Of a stretch of 64,000 nucleotides of DNA, positions 32,401-40,679 are shown one piece after another. A program made the translations under genes and the position numbers. This stretch comes from Prevotella sp. (GTDB lineage Bacteria; Bacteroidota; Bacteroidia; Bacteroidales; Bacteroidaceae): positions 1-64,000 of the forward strand of contig JAGAYI010000006.1 in NCBI GenBank assembly GCA_017940545.1. The letters run 5' to 3'. Every line of letters starts with the position of its first letter. Position 1 is the first letter of the stretch. The notes beneath the pieces are model-generated. The model did no database searches and was not told the DNA's origin. It saw only the letters and a list, made by a program, of their open reading frames with translations.

Positions 32401-32651
32401 TTATTCAGGACGGCGACTTCCTGCGCATCAGCAATGTGACGCTGGGTTACGACTTTGCCAAGCTCATCAGGAGCAAGTATATCTCTCAGGCACGTCTGTA
32501 CTTCCAGATTCAGAATGCACTCACATTCACCAAGTATGACGGCATGGATCCGGAAATCGGTTACGGTAACGTAGGTTGGGTGTCGGGCATTGACTACGGC
32601 TACTACCCGCGTCCCCGTACGTTCCTGTTCGGTGTTAACTTGAAGTTCTAA
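29475..32651 (+). CDS. SusC/RagA-type TonB-linked outer-membrane transporter
   Basis: A 1058-residue outer-membrane glycan importer. A signal peptide is followed by a carboxypeptidase-regulatory-like domain (TITGQVTSAADGEPLIGATI..., ~37-115), the SusC signature with TonB box/plug start (SLDEVVVIGYGVQKKKLVTGA, ~117-137, partly quoted), a plug domain to ~240, and a 22-strand barrel ending in F (FLFGVNLKF). Works with the SusD-like lid protein encoded 18 bases downstream to import oligosaccharides using TonB energy. No N-terminal STN signalling domain is present, so control is likely by the sensor-type regulator rather than by an anti-sigma factor. First gene of a five-gene operon that best fits xyloglucan. 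Confidence 0.96.
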   Translation: MRKESLKFCKAGLLCKIALAVVFLAAQATLGNGMSTLSAKTITGQVTSAADGEPLIGATIKVQETNAVAATDFDGNFKINAEEGQTLIVSYIGYVTKNVKVTGDNLAITLEEDGASLDEVVVIGYGVQKKKLVTGATLQVKGDDVAKLNTTNPLQALQGQTPGMTIISQSGQPGEGLKVNIRGLGTTGSSGPLYIIDGVRGDISTLNPADIESIDVLKDAASAAIYGSQSANGVVLVTTKSGKEGRTVVSFDGYMGWQSAARKAKMLNAQQYMAIMDEQNINSGNAAYNWDNIKSIWNYDAEGNKLGVIDTDWVDAMFKNNAQTYSANLGITGGNQKGNYAVTLGYMTQEGIVGGRDVSNYSRYNFRVNSEYKVIDNFLKVGEQVSLIYYKKNGIGVGNAYNNTLRGAFGTSPIAPIYSSNGKYGSPYNDTTDSDWYNADGNPYGLMMTTNNNQTQHFAVSANVFAEFEFIKNLKFRSTLGVKYDSENYRGFTPLYHFSLYSYNDTRTSASQSASDGFGITWTNTLNYIFDLGEHHFDAMAGYEVYRTEGLSMYGANGYLRDGFETWNYAYLSNGTATNSEKGLSVSGNPWDEERMVSYFGRLSWNWKETYMATFTIRHDGSSRFAPGHRFGTFPSISAGWVVTNEKFMEPVLKVMDYFKIRASWGQVGNQNIGNYMYLAPMSYGSYYYNFGNQLGSDADQWGAVPTRLGNENITWETSEQFDVGFDARFLRQRLNVNFDFYVKTTKDWLVQPPVLATVGTGAPYINGGDVKNTGVELGLSWNDHIGNVNYFVNVNGAYNKNKVGNIPNEDGIIHGEGGSVLYDNSGEFYRASNGEPIGYFWGYKTAGIFQNQQEINDWIAAGNGVLQADVKPGDVKYYDVNHDGLINDNDKVNLGNGMPKFTYGFSLGLDWKGLDFSVTANGQAGNKIVQSYRNVGTTTANYTTAILDRWTGEGTSNKIPRVTNTNVNYQFSDLFIQDGDFLRISNVTLGYDFAKLIRSKYISQARLYFQIQNALTFTKYDGMDPEIGYGNVGWVSGIDYGYYPRPRTFLFGVNLKF

Positions 32652-32669
32652 AACCAGAAGATTACGAAT

Positions 32670-34379
32670 ATGAAAACAAAGATATTATCTATAGCCGCCC
32701 TGAGTCTGCTGACTATCGGCGTGACGTCATGTGGCGAGAACTTCCTGGAAGTCCAGTCGAAGACGGAAGGAACAACAGGAAACTATTACAACAGCGAATC
32801 AGCTGCTTCACGTGCACTCATCGGATGCTACGACGGTTGGCAGCGTACCGTGTCCAACGGTCCTACGTTTGCCTTCCAATACCTCTCAGAACTGCTTTCT
32901 GACGAATGTTTCGGCGGAACGGGTAACAACGATGCCCGCAACTCGGCTGTGGTCGATCGGTTCGACATGGGCGAGGACAACTCGCAGCAGAACCTGCACA
33001 ACACGCTGTGGGAAAGCTACTATGCGGCCATCTACCGTTGCAACGAGCTCATTCAGAACGAAAACAATATTACCTGGACCAGCGACGCTACCCACGGACA
33101 GCTCATCGGTGAGGCCCGTGCCATGCGTGGTATTCTCTATTTCGACATGGTTCGCGTGTTCGAGAATATCCCCCTGCTCACCGTCCCCTCAACCGAGAAC
33201 GTTCCGCAGGCTCCCGTCGATGATGTCTATGAGCAGATTTTCGCCGACCTGAAGTATGCCGCCGAAAATATTCCCGCCAATGCCTACCCGAAAGCATCGT
33301 CATCGACCAACGACGGCCGCATCACCTGTTATGCCGCCAAGGCCATGATGGCTCGCGCGTACCTCTTTTATAATGGCGTCTATGGCAAGGAGCCTCAGAC
33401 CGTCACCAAGGCTGAGGTGCTGCAGGGCTTGGAGGACATCATCAACAGTGGCGAGTACTCACTCGTTCCGCTCTATAAGAACCTTTGGTATTGCGCCAGC
33501 ACCCAGTGGGAAGGCAGCGACCAGTTAGGATGGAAGGAAGTAAGCACCTACGCCGGTGAGGACAACGTGGAGAACATTCTGACCATGAAGTTCAACTACA
33601 CCTCTGACTATAACGGCAACGCCGGTGGTAACAATGCCATCCAGATGTTCTCCGTGCGCGGCGGCACGTTCAAGGCCCCCTACGGACAAGGCTGGGGTGG
33701 TGCCACCGTTCCCAAGAACTTCTACAACTCATTCCCCAGTGGCGACCAGCGCCGTGATGCTTCCATCATTGACCTGGCAGGCGAGGGCATTGAGGCTACC
33801 GACGCTTACCAGAAAGCCATTCTCGACCAGCGTGAATACACAGGCTTTTTCAACAAGAAGTACACCGCACGCAGCGGATACCACCAGAGCGAAAGCGGCT
33901 CATGGTCGCTCACACACTACTGGGACGGTCTGATGGCTGGCGACTTCCAGATTTCACAGCCCATCGGCTACACGCTGATTCGCTATGCTGACGTGCTGCT
34001 GATGGCTGCCGAGCTGGGCAGCTCTAACGCACAAAGCTACCTGAACCAGGTGCACAACCGTGCCTATGCTACTGAGAATGCCGACGGTACTGTGAGCACA
34101 CCGAACATGACGGTGGCACTGACACAGGCCAACATTATGGAGGAGCGCCGACTGGAGTTCGCCTTCGAGGGCATCCGCTACTGGGACCTGCTCCGTCAGG
34201 GCGTGAACGTGGCAGCACAGGCCATTGTCGCTTCGGGTGAGAAGGTGCTGAACGGCGGCAACGAAGCCACCGTGACTTTCAAGGCTGAGAATATCACTTC
34301 GAAGCGTGGCTTCCAGCAGATTCCTCTCACGCAGATTCAGCTGTCAAACGGCGTACTGAAGCAGAATGCCGGATGGTAA
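32670..34379 (+). CDS. SusD/RagB-type surface glycan-binding lipoprotein
   Basis: A 569-residue partner of the upstream SusC-like transporter. Lipobox VTSC (Cys ~21) places it on the outer face of the outer membrane. The N-terminal SusD-like part has TPR helices (SAASRALIGCYDGWQR; AMRGILYFDMVRVFENIPL ~150), and the C-terminal RagB/SusD part ends with ERRLEFAFEGIRYWDLLRQG near 490, a family hallmark. It caps the barrel and binds the oligosaccharide. The 44-base gap to the next gene is made of AAAAGTA-like short repeats (34384-34420). Confidence 0.96.
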   Translation: MKTKILSIAALSLLTIGVTSCGENFLEVQSKTEGTTGNYYNSESAASRALIGCYDGWQRTVSNGPTFAFQYLSELLSDECFGGTGNNDARNSAVVDRFDMGEDNSQQNLHNTLWESYYAAIYRCNELIQNENNITWTSDATHGQLIGEARAMRGILYFDMVRVFENIPLLTVPSTENVPQAPVDDVYEQIFADLKYAAENIPANAYPKASSSTNDGRITCYAAKAMMARAYLFYNGVYGKEPQTVTKAEVLQGLEDIINSGEYSLVPLYKNLWYCASTQWEGSDQLGWKEVSTYAGEDNVENILTMKFNYTSDYNGNAGGNNAIQMFSVRGGTFKAPYGQGWGGATVPKNFYNSFPSGDQRRDASIIDLAGEGIEATDAYQKAILDQREYTGFFNKKYTARSGYHQSESGSWSLTHYWDGLMAGDFQISQPIGYTLIRYADVLLMAAELGSSNAQSYLNQVHNRAYATENADGTVSTPNMTVALTQANIMEERRLEFAFEGIRYWDLLRQGVNVAAQAIVASGEKVLNGGNEATVTFKAENITSKRGFQQIPLTQIQLSNGVLKQNAGW

Positions 34380-34383
34380 CCTT

Positions 34384-34420
34384 TAAAAGTAAAAAAGTAA
34401 AAAGGTAAAAAAGTAAATAA
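34384..34420 (+). repeat. Short AAAAGTA-type tandem repeat
   Basis: Four or five imperfect copies of A(4-6)GTA or GGTA between the SusD-like gene and the next lipoprotein gene. This is a likely slippage-prone spacer in the leader of the next gene, with no sign of other function. Confidence 0.5.
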
Positions 34421-34423
34421 GTT

Positions 34424-36325
34424 ATGAAAAACAAGATATTATATCTGTCCGTAGCAGCAGCCTTCCTGCTGGGTGCCTGCACCCCGGACGATTATAGCCT
34501 GAACAAGCCTGACCTGCAGGCCGAAGACTTGGTGCAGGGCATCGCTTATTCTGTAGCAGTGGATGAGCAGAACACGGTGACGCTGACCAGTCTGTTAGAC
34601 AAAAGCTACAACTGCTTCTGGACTCAGCCCAACGGCCGCAGCCAGGGGCGTGAAGTGAAATTCCAACTGCCCTTTGCCGGAACCTACGAAGTGACCTTCG
34701 GCGTAGATACCCGTGGTGGCGTAGTCTATGGCGCTCCATACCAGTTTACGGTAAGCACCAACAACATGTCGCTGCTGGAAGACCCCCTCTATGAGTATCT
34801 CACCGGAGGCGTGGGACACAGCAAGAAGTGGGTGCCCGTTGACCGTGACTACGGCGTGGGCAACTGCACGGCTCCCGTGATGTACTGTAACCCCGACGAC
34901 GTGCTGAACGACGGCTCGGGATCAACCGACATCGGCATCAACCACATGAAACCCAACTGGGACCCCGGTTTCCAGTCGTGGCTCATTGCGGCTGACAGCC
35001 CTTACATGCAGTCGTACATGACCTTCTCGCTCGACGACGTCAATGGCTGTACCATTGAAGAGTTCCGTGGCGACGACGGCACGACGAAGAAGGGAAAGTG
35101 GAACCTGAACCTCACTGACAAGAATCACCCGACGCTCTCGTTCACCGATGCATACGCCATGCACAACGTGGGCTTCGATGAGGTTTGTAGCAACTACACA
35201 ACTGACATTGTGATTACTGCACTCACCCCCTACCTGCTGCAGCTCGCTACCATGCGTACCAACAGCGAGGGTCCCTGGTGGCTCATCTGGAACTTCATTG
35301 CTGCCGACGTGCAGAACGGCTCTGTAGAGATTCCGTCTGACGAGCCGGGCTACATTGAGCCCGCTGCTCCTGTACTGCCGGAGATTGCCGACTTAGAGGA
35401 GAAACTCTTCACCACCGACATCAACGGCGTAGAGTTCAACGGTGCCGAAATGACCTATCTCGTCAGCGAAGATGCTGCCTACGACTGGTTGTGGTGGAAC
35501 GGCGGCTCACAGGCTTGGGAGAGTGTCGTGAAAGAGGCTTATGGCTCTGCATGGGCTCCGAAGTGGGGCGACGATGCACTTGAGAACGAGTTGACCCTGA
35601 CCAAGAAGGGCACCTACACCTATGGTGACCAGACGGGTACTTACACCCTTGACGGTACGAAGATTATCTTCGACAAGTATGTCAACTTCTTTGTTGTCAA
35701 TGGCGAGGAGCGTACCATTGAACTGACGGGCAAGGAGTGGACCGTCTTCAAGTGCGACCCGGGTTCCGAACTGATTCTCGGCATTCCCGACCAGTACGAC
35801 GGTAACGGAAAGGCCAATACCTACAGGGTGGTCAACTTCACCTATAAGGCTGTAGGCGGTGGCACCTCCGGCCCTGTTGCCGTGCCGTTCAACAACGACA
35901 ACCGCAACAACTATATTGAGGCCGACAAGTACTTCCGTTGTCAGATTTACAACCCGTGGGGTGGCGGTGGCGATGCCATTGATCCTTCTAACATCAAGCT
36001 GAAGAAGAATCAGAAAATCAATGTCACCCTGAAGCTCTCCGGCTTTACCTTCACGCAGCCTGCCAAGATGGTGCTCTGCTGCAACCGTGGCGAGGAGCAG
36101 GACTGGGAGACTGGCTGCTTCGACTATGCCCGTGCCGTTACCGTCAATGGCGATGGTACCTACACCATCAGCTGGACCAACGACACCGGTTCTACCGTGA
36201 AGTGGGACGACGGTACGTCGGCTCTGACCATGACCATGCAGTATGTCGGTTATGCTTCGCTGGCCGATGTGTCTGACGAAGGCTTGAAGGCTGCTTGCAC
36301 CATTGAGAGCATCACCATTGAATAA
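34424..36325 (+). CDS. Surface glycan-binding lipoprotein (SGBP-A position)
   Basis: A 633-residue putative lipoprotein with lipobox LGAC (Cys ~19). Residues ~40-110 look like a PKD/Ig-like domain (DEQNTVTLTS... GTYEVTFGVDTRGG). The rest is rich in Trp, Tyr and Gly, with many exposed-type aromatics (YDWLWWNGGSQAWESV ~350), as in glycan-binding platforms. It sits right after the SusC/SusD pair and before a second lipoprotein and the GH5 enzyme, the position of SGBPs in Bacteroides xyloglucan loci. No enzyme motif is seen. Its binding partner is inferred from the locus. Confidence 0.78.
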   Translation: MKNKILYLSVAAAFLLGACTPDDYSLNKPDLQAEDLVQGIAYSVAVDEQNTVTLTSLLDKSYNCFWTQPNGRSQGREVKFQLPFAGTYEVTFGVDTRGGVVYGAPYQFTVSTNNMSLLEDPLYEYLTGGVGHSKKWVPVDRDYGVGNCTAPVMYCNPDDVLNDGSGSTDIGINHMKPNWDPGFQSWLIAADSPYMQSYMTFSLDDVNGCTIEEFRGDDGTTKKGKWNLNLTDKNHPTLSFTDAYAMHNVGFDEVCSNYTTDIVITALTPYLLQLATMRTNSEGPWWLIWNFIAADVQNGSVEIPSDEPGYIEPAAPVLPEIADLEEKLFTTDINGVEFNGAEMTYLVSEDAAYDWLWWNGGSQAWESVVKEAYGSAWAPKWGDDALENELTLTKKGTYTYGDQTGTYTLDGTKIIFDKYVNFFVVNGEERTIELTGKEWTVFKCDPGSELILGIPDQYDGNGKANTYRVVNFTYKAVGGGTSGPVAVPFNNDNRNNYIEADKYFRCQIYNPWGGGGDAIDPSNIKLKKNQKINVTLKLSGFTFTQPAKMVLCCNRGEEQDWETGCFDYARAVTVNGDGTYTISWTNDTGSTVKWDDGTSALTMTMQYVGYASLADVSDEGLKAACTIESITIE

Positions 36326-36345
36326 CGCTAAAAAGAATTACAATT

Positions 36346-38961
36346 ATGAAAATAACAAAGATATTTTCCGGAATCATGGCGCTGGTCATGGGCGCTGCCG
36401 TCCTGACCGCGTGCAGCGACAGTGACGACTACTTCGCCGCTACCACACCGTTGCTGACCGACGGTGCCGTCGTGACAGGCTCTTCTGATGTCACTGCCAC
36501 TACGGCAACCATCTATGGTACCGTTGCCGGTCTTGAGAAGTTGAATACTGCGTCATACGCCACAGGTTTCTACTATGGCTTCTCTGCCGATGCGCTGACA
36601 GAGACGCTGGCTGCCGCCTCTGGTTCGGAGTTCTCCGGATCGCTGAGCGGACTGGCCGAGAACCAGACCATCTACTATCAGGCATACGTCACCCTGCAGG
36701 GCAAACTCACCTATAAGGGTGAGGTGAAGTCGCTCGTTACGACCGATGCTACGGTCACAACGGGCAGCGCCTCGGGTGTTGACTTTGCCCAGGCTACCCT
36801 GGCAGGTACTGCCAGCAAGTATCCCTCTGACGCGAAGGTGGGTATCATGGTTGCCGCTACCAGCAATCAGGAAGCTGTGCGTGCCGGTCTGCGCCTCGAT
36901 GCCGCCTCGCTCGCTGATGCCTTCAGCGTGACGAAAGCCGGTCTGCTGCCTGCCACTACCTATTATTATACGGCATTCCTCGACCTGGGCTCCGGCATTG
37001 TCTATGGCGACGTCAAGTCGTTCACTACCGAGGCAAACCCCATCAACGTCGATGACGAGTTCGTTGACCTGGGCCTCTCTGTGAAGTGGGCCAAGCGCAA
37101 CGTGGGTGCCAAGTCGGCGACCGACTTCGGCGGCCTGTTTGCCTTCGGCGACATGACAGGTGTCAACCCCAGCATTGATCCTGCCGACTATGCTGCAGCA
37201 AACACCTACAAGACTCCTAACGACCTGGCCTACATCGGTACCGGTGGTAAGGGCATGCTGCCCACGGCCGACCAGTTTGAGGAGCTCTTCCGCCTCTGCA
37301 CCACCGAGTGGGTAGAGGAAGGTGGCGTGGCCGGCTATAAGGTGACGGCCAAGAATGGTAACTCCATCTTCCTGCCTGCAGCAGGTAAGCGCGTGGCCAG
37401 CACCGTCAGCGAAGAGGGCCTGCACGGTTACTATCTGACAGGTTCTGTCAACCCCAGCAACTCCCAGTTTGCCATCGACTATGAGTTCACTTCCGCAACG
37501 GGAGTGCGCTCTTCCCGCGCCGTCTATGAGGCCATGTCTGTTCGTCCGGTTTCTACCGCCCGCAACGTGAAGTTCGACAAGTCACTGCTCTACACCAAGT
37601 GGTATCTTGACAATGGTCAGGACGGTAAGCAGCACGTATGGGAAGGCCCGTTCACCCAGTGGGGCAAGACCGACAACTGGGGCACGGTGACCAACAACGA
37701 GCCCAATCCTTATCAGTCTATCCATTGGGAGATGGGTACTGGCAACGGCTGGATTGGCTACACCTATGGTGTTGACTATGGCTACATGGAGTTCAAGGAA
37801 GACGGTACGGTCTTCATCCACCGTCTGGATGACAACGGCAATGCCACCGACGAAACGGGTACCTTCACCGTCAACGAGCAGAAACAGACCATCGACATCA
37901 GCATCAACGTGCTATGCGCCAACACCTGGGTAGCCGTCAAGAGCGGCACGCTCAACATTCTGAGCCTTACCGAGGACGGCCTGCAGATTGGTATCCTGAA
38001 CAACGACGACTACCAGTACTCGCTGAACTACTACAGTCAGGCCAAGGCCGATAAGGATGCTGCCATCAAGGTCAACCTGATTTGCGTAGGCAGCGACTGG
38101 AACGGCACCTGGGGCACAGAACTTGACGCCATTGCTCCTGAAGCGCTCGACGGACAGCATACGTTCACCTATCAGGGAGCCTGCAACGGACTGAAGGTGA
38201 ACACCATCGACTTTGTCGGTCTGAGAACGCGCTTCCCCAATGCCTTCGTGCGCATTGACGACATCAAGCTCGACGGCACGTCCATCAAGTTCAATGCCAA
38301 CAACTTCTGCTATGGCGACATTGAGGACAACGGTAACTTCCGCATTGAGCTGTTCAACGCCTGGGGAAAAACCGCCAAGAACGAGAAGATTGCTGCATCA
38401 CCATTCAGCAACGTGACCAATGCCGACGACGATCCTACCTTCACGTTTGCCAACAGTCTCGAGGTGACCTACACCATCGTGACGGCAGGTGTTGAAGGCA
38501 CCTATACGCCGAACCTCATCACCATCAATCCCAGTTGGGGTGGTCCGTGGGACTACAACCAGGGTGCAACGTTCGACGTGACGCTGAACAAGGAAACGGC
38601 GAAGTACGAGGTTTCAAACAACAACTTCACCATTACCTACAACAGCACCGAGCATGCTGCCGGTTCTATCATGACCTTCATCGAGATTGCCGACATCTTT
38701 GGCTACTTCCCCACCATGCACAGCACGCTGAACAGCCTGAAGCTCGACGGCACCGACGTGTCGTTCGATGCTGCCAAGGTGGTTGATACCAGCGAGGGTG
38801 CCAAGTATCGTCTGGAACTCTGGAACTGCTATGGTGCTACCGGTACTGCCGGCTGTGCCTTTGGCGTGCGTGACGGCGACGTCATTCACGAGCTGGGCTT
38901 CAGCAGCAGCATGGAACTGAATTTCACCATCAACAGCCTCTTTGCTGTTCCTGAATTCTAA
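36346..38961 (+). CDS. Multidomain surface lipoprotein with FISUMP-like domain (SGBP-B position)
   Basis: An 871-residue putative lipoprotein; lipobox LTAC (Cys ~23). Residues ~40-225 form two fibronectin-III-like beta-sandwich domains. Residues ~230-405 (FVDLGLSVKWAKRNVGA ... MLPTADQFEELF ... SVRPVS) match the Fibrobacter succinogenes major paralogous (FISUMP) domain. The C-terminal half is beta-rich with Trp-rich patches (WGGPWDY), probably glycan-binding. The FISUMP domain is uncommon in proteins at this position. It is 20 bases after the first SGBP gene and 8 bases before the GH5 gene. Confidence 0.75.
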   Translation: MKITKIFSGIMALVMGAAVLTACSDSDDYFAATTPLLTDGAVVTGSSDVTATTATIYGTVAGLEKLNTASYATGFYYGFSADALTETLAAASGSEFSGSLSGLAENQTIYYQAYVTLQGKLTYKGEVKSLVTTDATVTTGSASGVDFAQATLAGTASKYPSDAKVGIMVAATSNQEAVRAGLRLDAASLADAFSVTKAGLLPATTYYYTAFLDLGSGIVYGDVKSFTTEANPINVDDEFVDLGLSVKWAKRNVGAKSATDFGGLFAFGDMTGVNPSIDPADYAAANTYKTPNDLAYIGTGGKGMLPTADQFEELFRLCTTEWVEEGGVAGYKVTAKNGNSIFLPAAGKRVASTVSEEGLHGYYLTGSVNPSNSQFAIDYEFTSATGVRSSRAVYEAMSVRPVSTARNVKFDKSLLYTKWYLDNGQDGKQHVWEGPFTQWGKTDNWGTVTNNEPNPYQSIHWEMGTGNGWIGYTYGVDYGYMEFKEDGTVFIHRLDDNGNATDETGTFTVNEQKQTIDISINVLCANTWVAVKSGTLNILSLTEDGLQIGILNNDDYQYSLNYYSQAKADKDAAIKVNLICVGSDWNGTWGTELDAIAPEALDGQHTFTYQGACNGLKVNTIDFVGLRTRFPNAFVRIDDIKLDGTSIKFNANNFCYGDIEDNGNFRIELFNAWGKTAKNEKIAASPFSNVTNADDDPTFTFANSLEVTYTIVTAGVEGTYTPNLITINPSWGGPWDYNQGATFDVTLNKETAKYEVSNNNFTITYNSTEHAAGSIMTFIEIADIFGYFPTMHSTLNSLKLDGTDVSFDAAKVVDTSEGAKYRLELWNCYGATGTAGCAFGVRDGDVIHELGFSSSMELNFTINSLFAVPEF

Positions 38962-38969
38962 GTAGTACC

Positions 38970-40523
38970 ATGAATAGTAAGTTTCATCAATTATTCATGC
39001 TGTTGGTGGCCTTCACGGCCACCACAGTTTTTGCTGCATGTGGCGATGACGACGACAACACAGGTTCCATCACCGTCAGCGGCCTTACGGTAACGCCCAC
39101 GTCACTCTCGTTCGCCAACGCTGGCGGCACGCAGACCGTCAGCGCCCAGTCAGAGGTTCAGGCTTCGGCCAAGAGCAGTGCCGACTGGTGCGTGGTGACA
39201 CCTGGTGCGCAGTCGGCCAAGCTGAAGGTAACACCCATTACCGTCGCTGTGGCTGCCAACACTACTACCGAGGCACGCACGGCCACCATCACCGTGACGG
39301 CTGGTGCTGAGACCAAGACCGTCAGCGTGACGCAGGCCGCCGGCGACGCACCGGCTCCTACTCCTGACCCCGACCCGTCGGGCGACATCACCAAGAACGC
39401 CATGCAGACAGCCAAGCTGATGTGGCCCGGGTGGAACCTGGGCAACACCATGGAGGGCGGCAGCAATTCCAACAACTACAAGAATGTTGGAGTCGGCACC
39501 GAAACCTCCTGGCAACCCACCAAGACCACCCAGGCAGTCATCGACTTTGTGAAGGCCTCCGGCTTCAAGTCAGTACGTATTCCTACGGCATGGGTCATGG
39601 GACACGTCACTAACGAGACGGACATGACCATCGACGAGGCATGGCTCAACCGCGTGGCTGAAATCGTGAACTACTGTGTGAAGAACGACCTCTACGTGCT
39701 GCTGAACGACCACTGGGACGGCGGTTGGATTGAAAACTCCTTTGGTGACATCAGTGCTGCCACCGTTGCCAACAACTCTGAGAAGCTTGGCAAGCTCTGG
39801 ACGCAGATTGCCAACCGTTTCAAGGACTATGACGACCATCTGATTTTCGGTGGCCTGAATGAGCCCAACTGCGATTCACAGGCAGCAACCAATGCCCTGC
39901 TGGCCTACGAGCAAGCCTTCATCAATGCCGTTCGTGCCACGGGTGGCAACAATGCCAAGCGTACGTTGGTGGTTCAGGGACCGAGCACCGACATCACCAA
40001 GACCTACGACTGGTACGACGTGACGAAGCTCAGCGACCCCGCCGGTACGGGCCGTCTGATGGTCGAGGTGCACTACTACGACCCGCCACAGTTCACAGGC
40101 GTATGGGAGGGCAACCAGCCCTTCTGGTTCTGGGGTGCCGCCAACCACGTCAGCGGTGAGTACAAGAACTACAACTCCAACTGGGGTGAGGAAAGTCACC
40201 TGAAGAGCCAGTTCCTGAAGATGAAGACCAAGTTTGCCGACAAGGGCTATCCCGTCATTCTTGGCGAGTATGGTGCCAACTGGCGCAAGCTCCCGGCTCA
40301 TCAGTCTGAGCACGATGCCTCCATCAAGCTCTTCTTCAAGACCGTGGTCCAGCAGGCAGTAGCCTGCGGCATGGTGCCCATGGCATGGGACATCAACGCC
40401 GCCAACCAGAACGGCGAAAATGGCATCATGACCATTGTCAACCGTGCCAACCAGAGCATCTTCTGTGCTCCTGCCTACGAGGGCATTACCGAAGGCACCG
40501 CAGCCGCTCAGTGGCCCTACTGA
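38970..40523 (+). CDS. BACON-domain GH5 endo-glucanase (GH5_4-like xyloglucanase)
   Basis: A 517-residue surface enzyme predicted to cut the beta-1,4-glucan backbone, most likely of xyloglucan. It has a lipobox FAAC (Cys ~24), a BACON domain at ~33-130 (LTVTPTSLSFANAGGTQTV...), a Pro/Asp linker, and a GH5 domain starting WPGWNLGNTMEGG. Catalytic residues are E298 in the LNEPN motif (acid/base) and E433 in ILGEYGANW (nucleophile). Domain order and length are like BoGH5A of the Bacteroides ovatus xyloglucan locus. It ends the SusC operon; a strong hairpin terminator follows. Confidence 0.9.
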   Translation: MNSKFHQLFMLLVAFTATTVFAACGDDDDNTGSITVSGLTVTPTSLSFANAGGTQTVSAQSEVQASAKSSADWCVVTPGAQSAKLKVTPITVAVAANTTTEARTATITVTAGAETKTVSVTQAAGDAPAPTPDPDPSGDITKNAMQTAKLMWPGWNLGNTMEGGSNSNNYKNVGVGTETSWQPTKTTQAVIDFVKASGFKSVRIPTAWVMGHVTNETDMTIDEAWLNRVAEIVNYCVKNDLYVLLNDHWDGGWIENSFGDISAATVANNSEKLGKLWTQIANRFKDYDDHLIFGGLNEPNCDSQAATNALLAYEQAFINAVRATGGNNAKRTLVVQGPSTDITKTYDWYDVTKLSDPAGTGRLMVEVHYYDPPQFTGVWEGNQPFWFWGAANHVSGEYKNYNSNWGEESHLKSQFLKMKTKFADKGYPVILGEYGANWRKLPAHQSEHDASIKLFFKTVVQQAVACGMVPMAWDINAANQNGENGIMTIVNRANQSIFCAPAYEGITEGTAAAQWPY

Positions 40524-40542
40524 TTTAAATGAAGTTTTTTTT

Positions 40543-40585
40543 AAATGAAGAATGAAGAATTTTAAGGTTTCTTCATTCTTCATTT
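40543..40585 (+). terminator. 17-bp stem terminator after the GH5 gene
   Basis: AAATGAAGAATGAAGAA (40543-40559) is the exact reverse complement of 40569-40585; loop of nine bases, followed by TTTTTCATT on the 3' side. Confidence 0.7.
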
Positions 40586-40615
40586 TTCATTCTTCATTAA
40601 AAAAATCTCTTTTCC

Positions 40616-40647
40616 CTTGTCAGTATTGGGAATAATTGTTATCTTTG
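40616..40647 (+). promoter_or_regulatory. Promoter of the sensor-type regulator gene
   Basis: CTTG (40616-40619), 20 bases, TAtcTTTG (40640-40647), 32 bases before the ATG. The -33 has one deviation from TTTG. Separate from the SusC operon promoter. Confidence 0.7.
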
Positions 40648-40679
40648 CAAGGCAGCAATGTCCAACTGCAGAAACTAAC

